A DNA stretch of 64,000 nt, from NCBI RefSeq assembly GCF_000276665.1, contig NW_004955465.1, positions 3,961,003-4,025,002 of the forward strand. Direction: 5' to 3'. This DNA is from Chinchilla lanigera. Its lineage: Eukaryota > Chordata > Mammalia > Rodentia > Chinchillidae. Each line of letters opens with the position of its first letter. Within the stretch, counting starts at the first letter, position 1. Below are positions 9,575 through 20,329 of this stretch, one piece after another. The position numbers were made by a program, and so were the translations under genes. Below the pieces are notes generated by a model. The model did not search any database. It had not been told where the DNA came from and saw nothing but the letters and a program-made list of their open reading frames with translations.

Positions 9575-9599
9575 AAAAGAACATTTATCAAGCCTAAGG

Positions 9600-11060
9600 A
9601 CACAAGAGGACAGCACGGGTCATTGCTTAATAAAAACTTAGTTGTACTACCTTGTGCAACTATACAATATAGAAAATAATACAAATACCTCTTTTGGGGT
9701 TGCTGGAAGCTTACAGTCTGATTTGTCTTGTAAACATTATTTATTAATGTGTTCATGAGGCCTCTTAAAATTGAAAACCTTTTGAATAAAGTGCTTTAAC
9801 TTGAAATTACTTAATCTATATAACATTTCTGTATGCAGAAAGGTATAAAATAGATCATGAAAGTGAAATGAGTAAGGACATACTTTTTAATATCTCGTGG
9901 CTGGGTAAAATTGAGTGTGTTTGGGAAACTGGGTCATTCACGATACGCAGTGTCACTATGAATCCATCTATATTCCTCTTTGGGTTTGAGATTGTGTGGG
10001 AAGTCCTGCGTGAAAGAGTTCCTTGAGTGTGATTTTTTTGTATTATTTCAAAATTCCTTTTTCATTGTAAAGGGAAGATAGCACTGTATGCTGTAAAGCA
10101 AAGCGTCAAACTTTGTTTAAAACCAGGATAGGCTACGCAGAGACGCTCTCTGGTCCTGAGGAGACAGACACGGCACAGAGTGCTTCTGTCTACAGCAAAT
10201 CTGGAGGACAATGGTGCAAAATGAGCCTCGCTGGGAGACCAGGTAGCATCCGGAGAGGAAGGCATTGTAATTTGAAACTCAGATTAACCATTTTCTTTGC
10301 GGTAAAACAGGACCACGAAGTACACCTACTCAGTCATCAGCAGGGGCAACTTCCTTTCAGGATGTGTTTATTTTCTAAAGAAAGCTGATAAAAACCACCA
10401 ACTTTCTGTGGCATGTTCGGTGAATGAGATGGATTTTCTTTTAGTGATGCGACTTAGGACCCATTTTGGGTATGGCCTAGAAACGACCCAAAGTCCGACA
10501 AATTGGATATGAAGATGCAGGAATCTTTCAAATACGAGAAACAGTTAGAAATTCAGTTTACCTGTCTCTTTCTCTTATTTGGAAAGTTTTGCTAAAGTAC
10601 CCAAGAAGTGATGTCGCAATCATCCCAACTAAATATCAAAGTGTACTTTATATAGAAACCTGTGAGACAAAACAAACTTACTTGCTTGTCTTTTTTGGTG
10701 CCAGCTTTATGCTCATAGCAATTAATTCAGAGCAAAGGAAAGGCAAGAGGCCACCAGATTGTGTTTTTCAGGGGCACTATGCCTCTTCAGCATGTAATGA
10801 AATGGTACAAACGTTTTTTTTTTTCAAAGCCCCAGTTATGGGACATTAAACTTTTAAAAATGCACCCTCTATACAAATTTCCTTTCAGGTAGACCAGAAT
10901 GCTCTTTGGCTTTTGCTGTCTCAGTCTGCTTAGGAATTTCTAATGAGTAAACTATAGTGTTTAACAGTAAAATATAGTTATGGGTCTTAAATGCAGGCTA
11001 CATTTAACAACCATATATTGATTTTTTTTCTTGTAATTTTATTTCCATGAACATTTCTGG
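9600..11060. other. AT-rich low-repeat interval, no gene recognised
   Basis: No clear repeat family is visible. The segments 10400-10620 and 10850-11060 have intact-looking, low-complexity-free sequence that could be conserved non-coding DNA. Open frames of up to 91 codons (10113-10388) have no recognisable domain. Confidence 0.3.
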
Positions 11061-11640
11061 TTTCTTAATTAGTAGCCTTTTAGCAGAGGGAGATTTAGCA
11101 TTCTCTGCATTGGGAGATCTGGCTTCTCTGGGGACAGAACGCTTCGGTCAGGTTACCCTGTGCAAATGCTGAGAGACAGCAGCCCCGCCTTCTGCTTTCC
11201 CTCCTCGCTGCCGATACAATGAAGACAAAATAGCACGGGGAGCCCAGTGACCAAACTCAACAACCTCCACTTGCACAGTCACCCTGTAACGGGAAGGACT
11301 GTTTACCCCATGTTCCTTATTAAACCGAAGTATTTTATTTAATGAGCATGACTCATGCAAGGTGTTCCCATAAATCATCGGCTGGTTTACAAACTCAATA
11401 ACTAGGCTTCCTGCTATAACTAGGCTGTGCACACCTTAAATTATTAACACGCCAGGGCCTTAAGGCAGATCTTTGATGATGATGATATAAACACTGTGAA
11501 GACAAGGTGCTCTCTCAGCAAAAGATTATTGACTCTAATTACCATTTACCACAGGAAAAAGAAAAGACAATAAAATATGAGGGAGAATTTAAATCTAAGA
11601 TTTAATTTTATGAGAGCTTTAAATACCACTCCCCCCACTC
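11060..11640. promoter_or_regulatory. Candidate conserved non-coding element, homeobox-like motifs
   Basis: A long repeat-free block contains TTCTTAATTAGTAGCC, TTTAATGAGCATGACTCATGC (AP-1-like TGACTCA), AAATTATTAACACG, GACTCTAATTACCATTTACC and GATTTAATTTTATGAG. The density of ATTA cores and lack of repeats suggest a developmental enhancer. Conservation was not measured. Confidence 0.4.
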
Positions 11641-11672
11641 ATTTCTTTCTTTCTTTCTTTTCTTTCCTTTTT
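11641..11672. repeat. TTTC simple repeat
   Basis: Short impure TTTC/TTTCC tract. Confidence 0.85.
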
Positions 11673-11749
11673 TCCTCTTGTTTGCTGCTGCTGGACCAGC
11701 CCCCTGGGCTGCCGACCCACAGTGACAGCCCACGGACGGCTCACCTTAA

Positions 11750-12480
11750 AAGGTGACGGCTAAGAGGGCAGGGGAGCAAAGAGTGGGACGCAGGAGCCTC
11801 TGCAGTGGATATTCCGTGCGTTCTTTGAAATGGAATGGAAAGGGCCAGCGGGGAGAGAAAATGATAATCCACGGTGCGGAAAAATCCCGGCTTTAATTGT
11901 TTTCATGGATCTATGCAATAAAAAGGTTAAAGGACTAAAATGCCCGGCTGCAGTCATTTTGGTTAGTAAACTAGAACTTCAGGTCAGCTTTTTAAAAGGA
12001 GTCATTTGGTCTTATGATGTGCTTCGGTTTTACTGTGTCCTCATTACACAGTTGTTGGAAGGAGGCAGGGGGGTTAAAATGAGAGAGGTCTAATGATAAG
12101 AGAGCTTATTAAAGAATGAAAAGCCGGCAAAGTGATACATGGTGCGTAGACCCATGAATAACGTTTCTTTCCTGTGCGTTTGGAGGGTGCATTCGGCAGG
12201 CAGAGGAGGAGAAAGAGGAGGAGGAGGAGGGGGAGGAGGAGTCGTGGTCCTCTTAGGGAACCAGAGCGAGTATGCTAGAACCCAAGGAAGGTGGAACGCA
12301 GAGACGCTCGATTTAGCTTCCAGCCGTCAAAGGCTTTTGTTCCGTCTTCCCCTGTGGTTTTGCATATTTCTCATCTCACTACGTTGTTGTCTGTCATTTC
12401 TGTTTTAGAACAACTCCAAGCTGTCATTTCGTGTTTATTTATGGGATCACGTTAGGGTTGGGAAGCACTTGGACAATGAT
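11750..12480. promoter_or_regulatory. Candidate conserved non-coding block with GGA tract
   Basis: A repeat-free sequence contains a GGA/GGAGGA purine tract at about 12200-12241. ATTGTTTTCATGG, AAATGCCCGGCTGCAG and CTTATGATGTGC lie before it, and GTGTTTATTTATGGGATCACG after it. It could be a regulatory block continuing from 11060. Frames of 87-89 codons here have no recognisable domain. Confidence 0.33.
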
Positions 12481-13470
12481 CAAGGCCTTCCTTCTGCAGT
12501 AGGGACAGTTTCACCCTTGAAGGGGGGGGGGAATGTGTCCAATCACACCCCACCCCAAGTCTGCAGGTGTCCAAGTGAAGGTGGCCCCAAACCAGCCTGT
12601 CACTCTGCCAGCAGTCACATCCACTAGGACTTAGCTAGGAATCACAGAAAGGCAGTCAATGATTGGGAACTGACTACCAGCCTTGCACCTAAAAGAGATG
12701 GCACGGATTGCCACCCATGTCTGTCCTGGGGATATTCAAGACAGGCTGAATAGTCCAGTGAAGCTGTTAAAATATGGCCAGAGCTCCAGGGAGGGGGAAT
12801 CTGTAATAGATATTTGCAGACTTTCTCCTGTCCTTTGGAAAGTTTCCTAGGATTTTAGGATCATGTAAGATTTTTGACTATAGGCCGAATTCAGGGACAT
12901 CAGAATAGGTTTCCAATTCTCTTTTCTCTAGTGTTTCTTCAAGGTCACTCACCCCTCCCACCCACCCATTAAAGCATTCTTGGGCGGCCAAGGGACAGTA
13001 GATGGAGAAGCCATCCTGGTCCTAGGATCCTCATCCCGGATCTAGACGTGTCACAAGCATCACGCCCTCCTTCCTGAAAAGTGAATCGGGTAAGAGCAGA
13101 GACATGCGTGCAGCACTCATCAGTATTGGGAACCCCACATAGTCCCTCTTGTCTCTTTCTGCTCCTGCCCAAGCTGGGTGACCCAGTTGAGGGTGGAAAC
13201 AAAGACCGTAACCACTGAGGACCTTGTGACCACTCTGGATGTTTCTCAGGGACCAGGGGTCCTGGCCAACTCCCAGTTAGGGTTATTTTTGTATAATCCT
13301 CAGTGGGACTTCCAAAATTCATTATTGAATGGTCTTATTTTTCTGTTGTCAGAGGAAATAGAATGTAATTTTGCCCCTTTTCACTGAATCATGTTGTAAT
13401 TCACTTTACCGGTTGTATTTAACCACAGGTAAATATCAAGAGAAATAATGCGGCAGATATACAACCTTAT
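12481..13470. other. Low-repeat interval, no gene recognised
   Basis: Apart from short G and C runs (around 12521-12533 and 12548-12556), no repeat or gene was recognised. The 117-codon minus frame at 12969-13322 has no identifiable domain. Confidence 0.3.
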
Positions 13471-13483
13471 AAAAAAGTAGGTA

Positions 13484-13594
13484 GGGGCTGGGGATTTAGC
13501 TCAGCGGCAAAAGCGCCTGCCTAGCAAGTGCAAGGTCGTGAGTTCGGTTCCCGGTACCGGAGAAAAACCAAAAAAAACAAAACAAACAAACAAA
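13484..13594 (+). mobile_element. ID-like SINE, young, with target-site duplication
   Basis: GGGGCTGGGGATTTAGCTC, AAAGCGCCTGCCTAGCAAG and GTGAGTTCGGTTCCCGGTACC are followed by an AAAC-interrupted tail. The 11-base direct repeat AAAAAAGTAGG (13471-13481 and 13595-13605) flanks it. Confidence 0.93.
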
Positions 13595-13710
13595 AAAAAA
13601 GTAGGCTTTTTGGTTGGTTAAGTAGGCATACATTGTTATGTTGTGGGAGAACGTAAAGTATATAAATATTAAGAAAGAAGACCTAGAATTTGTGTATAGC
13701 ACTCACTCAC

Positions 13711-13739
13711 TCACACACACACACACACACACACACACA
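13711..13739. repeat. CA microsatellite
   Basis: About 14 CA units preceded by ACTC repeats. Confidence 0.95.
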
Positions 13740-14094
13740 TTCTTCTGTTAGTTCCCTTCCCCAGGTTAGATTGATGAGGGCTCCAGATGAAGGCCTGGGC
13801 CGACCCCTGGCAGCAAGGCCAGGCAGAGCCATCAGCCGGCTCTGCCCCAGGCCATCTCTCTCCGAAGAGCCCAGATGCTGGGCCTGGGAATGGCCTCTGT
13901 CACTCACCCTCCGGGACCCTGGAAAGCAGGAGAACAGGCTCCACTGTGGCTTTTTGCATGACAATCAGCCCAGGGCAAAGAGCATGAAAAGGTCTTGCTG
14001 TGTAAAGCTTGTGCTTTACAATCAGTATTGCACACTAGCATTTTATATGCGTGCACACCCATGCACATATTGATTATTTGTTTCTATTTATTTA

Positions 14095-14160
14095 TTAATT
14101 TATTGGCAGTGCTGGGAATGGAACCCAAGGCCTCTGCATGGAGCTATAGCCCCAGCCCTT
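14095..14160 (-). mobile_element. dID monomer, part of an interrupted B1-dID
   Basis: GGCAGTGCTGGGAATGGAACCCAAGGCC...GGAGCTATAGCCCCAGCCC is a reverse-complement dID. The matching older B1 half appears at 14350-14456 in the same orientation, after a TG-rich tract and a younger B1. Confidence 0.75.
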
Positions 14161-14164
14161 TTTG

Positions 14165-14212
14165 TTTGTTTGTATATATGTGTATGTGTGTATGTGTGTG
14201 TGCTTGTATGTA
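14165..14212. repeat. TG-rich microsatellite
   Basis: Impure TG/TATG repeat in the tail or linker between the dID and the inserted B1. Confidence 0.85.
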
Positions 14213-14219
14213 TTTATCG

Positions 14220-14347
14220 TTTTTTTTTTTTTTTTTTTTTGGAGATGGGGTATCACCATGTATTCAGGTTGGCCTCAAACTCACAGCAATCCTCCTGTCT
14301 CAGTTCCGAGTGCTATGATTACAGGCATGAACCACCACATCCAGCGT
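14220..14347 (-). mobile_element. B1 SINE inserted in a B1-dID
   Basis: A T-run of about 20, GGAGATGGGGTATCACC, GGTTGGCCTCAAACTCACAGC, CGAGTGCTATGATTACAGGC and ACCACATCCAGC: a reverse-complement B1 lacking part of the duplicated segment. It is sandwiched between the dID and the older B1 monomer. Confidence 0.8.
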
Positions 14348-14349
14348 TT

Positions 14350-14456
14350 ATTTTGTATTTTGAGACAGAATCTCACTAAATCACTGAGTACTCAGGCTAG
14401 GCTCAAACTTCCCACCCTCCTGCTTCAGCCTCCTGAGTTCTGGGATTATAGGCGTT
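14350..14456 (-). mobile_element. Older B1-type monomer, left half of interrupted B1-dID
   Basis: ATTTTGAGACAGAATCTCAC, CAGGCTAGGCTCAAAC and CTTCAGCCTCCTGAGTTCTGGG: a diverged 7SL-type monomer in reverse orientation, ending at GATTATAGGCG. Confidence 0.75.
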
Positions 14457-14544
14457 GCCCTTTCTGAAGCACACAGTGCACTGCACAGTCCAGTGTTATA
14501 TTGTTACCTTCATTACTCTTTTTCTTTTAATTTTTGATTTTCTT

Positions 14545-14628
14545 TTCTTTTTCTTTCTGGAGATGGAGCCCAGAGTCTTATGCACACTAGGCTCATGCTC
14601 TGCCACTGAGCTGCACCCCCACCCCAAT
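14545..14628 (-). mobile_element. dID-type SINE fragment
   Basis: GGAGATGGAGCCCAGAGTC...CATGCTCTGCCACTGAGCTGCACCCCCACC is a solitary reverse-complement dID monomer. Confidence 0.7.
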
Positions 14629-15032
14629 TCCATGTTTATTTCAAAAGCAATCGTGTATATGTAGTTCTGTTCTAGGCAGATATATGCCGATAAGCCTTTA
14701 GAAGTATAAAATTGTGATCTTGCTCTATATTCTGAGTTTTCTTTCAACTTTTGAAGAAAATAGCGGGACATCTCAAATGCATCCAATGTAAGACAAGTAC
14801 AGTGCAGTATAATTAGCCCCTTTGGAGCATTAGCAATTCAAGGCCAGCTTTATTTTATCCATCCCTAACTCACTTTCCCTGTCCCTGTGGTTTTCCAGGC
14901 AAATCTCAGCCACTGCCTCATTTTACCTGTTTACATTTTTCTTGCATTCTGTTTTTAAAAGCTGTGATGGAATTTATATACATCTATATTACATAAATTT
15001 GTCACTTTAACTGTCTTGCTTCTTAATGTTTT

Positions 15033-15103
15033 GGTTTGTGGATCCCAGGGCCTTGTGCACACTAAAGTGTACAGTCCACCCTTGAGCTATGTTTCCAGCC
15101 CCC
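15033..15103 (-). mobile_element. dID-type SINE
   Basis: TTGTGGATCCCAGGGCC..., CAGTCCACCCTTGAGCTATG and TTTCCAGCCCCC: a reverse-complement dID immediately before a younger B1, within the L1M. Confidence 0.7.
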
Positions 15104-15111
15104 ACTTTATT

Positions 15112-15280
15112 GTTGTTTTTGTTTTTTTTTTCTTTTTGAGACAGGGTCTCACAATGCAATTCAGGCTGGCCTTGAGCTCACTTTGTAGATGAGGCTGGCC
15201 TTGAACTTGCAATGATCCTCCTGCCTTAGCCTCCCGAGTGCTGGAATTATAGGTGTGCACCACCATGCCTGGCATCAGCC
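15112..15280 (-). mobile_element. B1 SINE, relatively young
   Basis: A T-run, TTTTTGAGACAGGGTCTCAC, two copies of the AGGCTGGCCTTGA segment at 15162 and 15191, GCCTCCCGAGTGCTGG, and CACCACCATGCCTGGC. The internal duplication is intact. Confidence 0.9.
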
Positions 15281-15883
15281 TCCACTTTAATCATTTTAAA
15301 GTTTACTATTCAGTAGCAGTGAGTACATTTACATTGCCATGCCTCCATCCCTGTCTGCCCATAGAACTCGTTCATCTTGCAGCAGTGGAACTGTGTACCC
15401 TGAACAATAACTTTCCTTTCTCCCTTTCTCCTGGGTCCTGGCAACCAGCATTGTCCTTCATGTCCATGATGGTGACTACCGGAATCAGAAGCGAGTGCCT
15501 CACATGAATGGGATCATACGATCTTCGTCCTTTCGTGGCTAGCTTATTTCATTTGGTGTAATGTAGGCATGGTTACCCATGAGACAATTGGTTCTTTTAC
15601 TGAGAAAACAATATTCGAACTTCTAGGTGCAAATATCTCCTCCTTTGTAGTGTTATTTTTCGTGTGGAAAAGTCTCTTTTTCTCCTGCTAGAGCCATGGG
15701 TCACAGTGGGAAGAAATGTTAGTAAGTCCTGTGACTTCAGGAGCTTCAAAAGTCACAGAAATGGTGCACTTAGCTTCCCTGTATTTTTTTGTGAAAATTT
15801 ATATCTGTCTGCCTCCTGCGTCTACTCTGAGCCCCTCATATGATTGAGTAAATTGAGATCAGATGTCTTAGCCATGAAACCAT

Positions 15884-16178
15884 CCCTTGATATCCAAGGG
15901 GACACTGAAATCTGTGGATCCTCAGACACTTCATGTTAAATAGGATGGTATTTATATAACTGAACATAACTTTTTTATACTTCAGATCACCCCAGATTGC
16001 TTATAATAACTAATGCAATGTAACTGTGGTGTCAATAGCTGCTATACTGTATTATTTAGGGACTAATGATAAACAGGAAAAGTCTGTAGACGTCCAGCAC
16101 GGATGCAATTTCTTTTGCAGTATTTTTGAGCTCTGTTGAATCCCTGTAGGCAGGATGGTGCATATGGAGGGCTGATCC
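15884..16178. mobile_element. Tigger-like DNA transposon relic, third copy
   Basis: CCTTGATATCCAAGGGG, TCTGTGGATCCTCAG, AGGATGGTATTTATATAAC, TTGCTTATAATAACTAATGC, CTGTATTATTTAGGGACTAATG, AAAGTCTGTAGACGTCCAGC and CATATGGAGGGCTG match the Tigger family at 4928 in order and orientation. This copy is nearly complete but diverged. Confidence 0.72.
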
Positions 16179-16289
16179 AGGTCAACTATGTGTCTCCTGC
16201 AGAAGTAAGGACAGACAGACTGAGGATTTAGGTGTGCATGGTGATACCGTAAGAAGATCACACACCTATCTCTTAGGAACTCCAAGACC

Positions 16290-17700
16290 TTTTGGAATCA
16301 GCTCGTCCTCAAGACACCTCACAGAGATCGTGAAGCGCCAAACGCATTCCCCATTTGATAAACAATGAAGACATAGATCAGCAAAATTAAGTGACAACTA
16401 AGAAAGAGACAAAAGGAGGCACACTGGGACCTTTCTTTCATCTCTGCAGTTCTTGCGTGGGCTGCCTTATGCTTGCTCTACGCTGAGCCACGGTCTCCTC
16501 CATTAGCGCTAGGGCAGAATGAAAAGGCCGGTGGGCCCAGCACGGTTTCCTGTGTGTTGAAGGGGAAGTAATGAGTTGGCCGAGGGGACCCAGCAGAGCC
16601 AAGGAGCCCGAAGTGTCCTGGTGCTCTCAGGGCTTCCCGGCGGTTGGTAGTGCCTGGCCTCCTCAGTGGGGTGAGGTCAGCCTGCTGGTCTGCTGCCCCC
16701 CAAGTAAGGAATGATGCTCTCTGTACCTCCCTTTCCCCGGGCCCCAGAGGGCATGGTGCTGATGGCAGGCGCTGACCTCAGCTTGACCCTTGTCGTATAG
16801 GTGATGATGCCTGGGGCCAGACCTTCGGTCCTCTTTTTGTGCCAGCCCAGGACCACATTATATTTATCTTCTCCCTTCCTTCTGGGTCAGCAGAAAAGGA
16901 AATGACCGCAGCAGATACGGAGAGCAGTGATAACACTCAACACTGCACTTCCTCCGCTCCTGAGTGTACGTGGGCACGCCAAGCCCTTTCTCTTCCCTGT
17001 CTGCTGCAAACCTGCCCACTTCCAGTTCACTTCCTCTGTGAAAGCGCCTTGTCTGCCCACTTATCTGTCCATTAGTCACCCGCCTGCTTGGGGTTGGCAT
17101 TTCCAGTTGCCTTTTGTGTTTCTTTTCAATCTGTGCTGTTTTTTTTTTAACTCTGGTGAGTCACTGTGGCTCCCCAAACCTGATGGTCGCTTCCTTTGGA
17201 ACTGGACAGGACCGCAGCTTACTCACTTGTGTAACTGAGCACGGGGTGGGCAGTCAGGGCATTTGTATGGAATGAACAAGCGCTGCTCACTGGAGGACAA
17301 ATGAGTGGACAAAGCACATGGCTCACACAGGCAGAGGTGGGGGAAAGACCGGAAAGCAGAACTTTGCTTTTCCCGTTGCCATCCCGTTGCTGCCCCAGGA
17401 GGAAGCAAGTCGGGACTGGGCGAACACTGGCCAGTATGGAATGACGGTCCCTGCTCCTCTGAGGGCATCGGATGGAAAAGCTGTAAGAACTGGTCAGATC
17501 CTCTGCAGCTGCTTCCCTGCAACGCTCAGGGGCTGATTAGATACATGAATGTGTGGTTGTTTGGTTTTGACTGTCTATATCTAACTTTGTAGAGTAGTAA
17601 CACCTCCCCTGCAGTCCTTTGCATGCCACTGATTTTCCTAAAAAGGGCTTGAGAACATTGTCAGAAGCTGCATGGCATAAGTAGCTAAGGTAGTTGTTTA
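16290..17700. other. Low-repeat GC-moderate interval, no gene recognised
   Basis: No repeat families were recognised. Frames of 70-103 codons overlap on both strands at 16.84-17.6 kb, with no domain or credible splice structure seen. A gene fragment cannot be excluded without homology search. Confidence 0.3.
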
Positions 17701-17711
17701 AGAAAGCTGAA

Positions 17712-18170
17712 AAAAAAATATATATAGTATATATATGTACATACAGGATAGCTGAGATAAGTGTATTGCTGATGTCTACTGTTTATTGAAAGGGACAGTT
17801 AATGCTTAATTTTTTTTTCTCTTGACTGATTTTGCATGCTTGTATCTGGTAATCTGAACAACTAATTTGAAGACAACAGTATCAATATAACAACCATTGC
17901 TGAATTCCTGTCATCTTGTTCAATGAAGCTCTGTGTCATTTCTAATGTTTTTTATTAATTATTATTGTCTTTAATTGTTTGATCAGTCTCAAATTCGTAC
18001 ATCTGGTAATCTGAGTAACTTCGTCGAAGATAACAATATGCAATATAACAACCACTGTTAATTCCTATCATCTTGTTTTGCAATCCTGTATTGCTTTTAC
18101 TGTTTTGTTTTTGTCTTCATTGTTGTTATTTTGTTATTTTTTCTCTTTAAAGTAAAAAAAAAAATAGCTG
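17712..18170 (+). mobile_element. L1-associated 3' tail module, two units
   Basis: Two related units lie end to end. The first runs from ACAGGATAGCTGAGATAAG through TTTATTGAAAGGGACAG and ATCTGGTAATCTGAACAAC to the CATCTTG region. The second runs from TTTGATCAGTCTC through ATCTGGTAATCTGAGTAAC, AACAATATGCAATATAAC and CTATCATCTTGTTTTGC to TTTTCTCTTTAAAGT and an A-run. The same module follows L1 ORF2 sequence at 31.8-32.5 kb, so this is probably a 5'-truncated L1 3' end. Confidence 0.7.
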
Positions 18171-18480
18171 ATGAACTACTGATCTTGTGTGCTAAATGTC
18201 TCTCACTGAAACATGCCAAGCAGGCCATAAAATAGAGACATGATAAGTAATTTTTTTATATAGTCAGAGAAGCTTAATCTGAATGCAGTAGCACATAAAA
18301 CATTTCTGTAATGAGGAATTCAGAACTTAAAATATAATGCTTTTGTAACTCTGGACCTCTTGGGGGAAAAAATAAAATGAGTCATTAAGTCCATGAAAGA
18401 CAATACACACATTCAGCTTTAAATGTATTCAGCAGACAGGCTGTCTTCTCTGTGGCTGATTCTTTTCCTTCATCAGAAGA

Positions 18481-18500
18481 CTGCAGTCATTCGACTGCAG
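18481..18500. other. Small perfect hairpin
   Basis: CTGCAGTC, a 4-base loop, then GACTGCAG. It is short enough to be chance. Confidence 0.6.
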
Positions 18501-18769
18501 CAGAGCTTATTACATGAATAGCAGGAGTCGCTGGTCTCTACCTGTTTCCCTGTATTTGTACATGAAAATAGTATTTGCGTTTTTGCAGTGTAGTTTGTGC
18601 TCTAATCTTCTACCTAGGGACATGCGGAGACCGTGGAGCTGCAGGGATAAAATTTTTTTTCTTGGAACTTCAGGTTGATTATTGGCTTATGAAAGCAAAG
18701 GAGGGCAAAAAAACGCCAACTCCCACCCTCCCTCCATTAGGTTACATTTATGGGGATTAACTACATTAT

Positions 18770-18835
18770 TCAATGTATTTCTTAAGAATTAAATTAATTA
18801 TAATGCATTTGGATTCCCTGAGCATTCTCACAATT
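18770..18835. promoter_or_regulatory. AT-rich homeobox-like flank of the palindrome
   Basis: TTAAGAATTAAATTAATTATAATGC carries several overlapping TAAT/ATTA cores immediately outside the left arm. Together with the palindrome it looks like a candidate conserved non-coding element. Confidence 0.3.
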
Positions 18836-19066
18836 AATTTGTGCTATTGAGTTATCAAATATCCCCTTCTTAAGGGATTAGCTCATTTCTGATGTTTTGC
18901 ACCAGTGTCCCAAGAAGTAATTTTTGGACTAAAAAAAAAAAATTGGATCCTTATTCTAAGGATTTATTTTTAATCTCCAAAGGAATTCTTGGAACACTGG
19001 CATAAGACAGTACCACAGTGGCTAATCCCTTAAGTAAGGATATCTGATCACCCAATAACACAAATT
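18836..19066. other. Long imperfect palindrome, probable ancient hairpin element
   Basis: The left arm 18836-18916 and right arm 18986-19066, both 81 bases, are reverse complements over most of their length. Shared blocks are AATTTGTG, the ATATCC region, CTTAAGGGATTAGC and CCAGTGT with a final CCAAGAA. The arms continue inward with AT-rich pairing to a perfect 7-base stem with 3-base loop (18947-18963, ATCCTTA / TAAGGAT). Weak similarity may continue outward. The block is otherwise free of recognisable repeats. The structure fits a palindromic DNA-transposon (MITE-like) relic, possibly conserved and exapted, or a long hairpin. Confidence 0.8.
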
Positions 19067-19109
19067 AGTAAAATTAGCGAGCCAAGGAAATACTCACCTT
19101 TTCTCTCCT

Positions 19110-20325
19110 GCTTTTGGTATGCTGAGCCTTGAGACAATTCCAATATCAAATGTATCATTCCTGATTCCCTATGTACCTACTAAACTCAATTTTTAAAACT
19201 GTGTATTTAAATAACCTGTTTCAGATAGTCAGATATCCTAGAAAATACCTTCAAGTTTTAAAATTTTTTCAAGTTTTAAAAAATTCTTTCCCTGGTGTTA
19301 CATAACTTCCAGTGCACCAACAATCTGATCCTGGTGCATGCATCGTTGCCGTATGATGCAAGGCCGCTGTACACAGGGTTAGGCATTGCATTACGCAAGG
19401 CTGTTATATAGACAAGGGATTTTGGTTAAGGTAAATGATAAGGTTGTTAGTCCTTTTAAAATCCTGGGTCCACGTATCAAGGACTACAATAAAATACAAT
19501 GCTTGATAATCTCTCTAGCTACATTTATTTACTAAGCGTAATCTAGTCAAGGCCTCCATTGCTTGTCAAAGTTAGAGGGCAAAATATAAGCTCTGTGATG
19601 GCATTTGCAGGAAATAGTTCAGAGCTGAGAAAATGTTGTTACTTCTACAGAACAAAACAAAACCTAGGGAGCTGGCGTATAGCATCCCACCATAGGTTCA
19701 GGAGCTGTAAAAGAAATGTTTTAGATTGGAGTGGAGAAACCTCAGTTCATATTTTGGAATTTACTAATTGAAACTGAGTTTAAGTTATTGTAAAATAAAA
19801 ATAAATTTAAATTTATCAGTAAAACATGCCACACTTGGCAAATTTGCATTTATTTAAGTTTTTCAATGGATTATATACTTTTTTGGTAAAATCATAGCTA
19901 AAATTTTTTAAAGAAGAGTTGTCTTGATATATTGAAAGATGATCTAAGGGCAGTAAATAGAAAACAACCTTTGTCTTTTCATTATTTTTTACTTGGTGGT
20001 ACTACAAAGGGTAACCAATCCCAAGTATGTTGGTAGCCATCACATGTATGTAACATGTGAAATCAATGATTAAAGCTAGCCATGTGTGTGCAAATAGATT
20101 TTTATAATGTGGGGCCACAAAAAGCTTCGTATAGTCTTTTTTTTCCATTTTATGCTACATTTTTCAATATTCTTCTCTCTCATCCAGCAAGTGGAGGAAC
20201 AGCTGCTTAGAAGAAAGTGTATAAGCATTGTAGCTATTGCTTTCATGAACTGATGTTCCTAAAGAGTTACAGTGAAAGAAACAAACAACAAAAAAGTCTT
20301 ATTTCTTGTGCCACTGGGATTCTGT
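19110..20325. other. AT-rich interval, no gene recognised
   Basis: No confident repeat call. It contains a small perfect inverted repeat (20040-20060: TCACATGT, 5-base spacer, ACATGTGA) and a local duplication of the TTCAAGTTTTAAAA motif near 19250-19280. Some of it may be diverged L1. Confidence 0.3.
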
Positions 20326-20329
20326 TCAG

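Larger units (their letters stand above)
14935..15560 (-). mobile_element. Old L1M 3' region, antisense, with SINE insertion
   Basis: GGAATTTATATACATC...ATTTGTCACTTTAAC precedes a dID/B1 insertion. After it come TTTAATCATTTTAAAGTTTAC, CAGTAGCAGTGAGTACATTTAC, GAACAATAACTTTCC, CTCCTGGGTCCTGGCAACCAGC, GGGATCATACGATCTTCGTCC and GGCTAGCTTATTTCATTTGG. This is the standard order of an antisense mammalian L1M 3' end. Confidence 0.8.

Noticed and set aside
13711..13739. CRISPR-like or other structured repeat array
   Set aside because: It is a CA microsatellite; nothing in the window shows spaced direct repeats of CRISPR type, and the sequence is mammalian.
20040..20060. Functional 8-base inverted repeat TCACATGT/ACATGTGA
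   Set aside because: Too short to exceed chance in 64 kb of AT-rich DNA; noted in the interval entry only.
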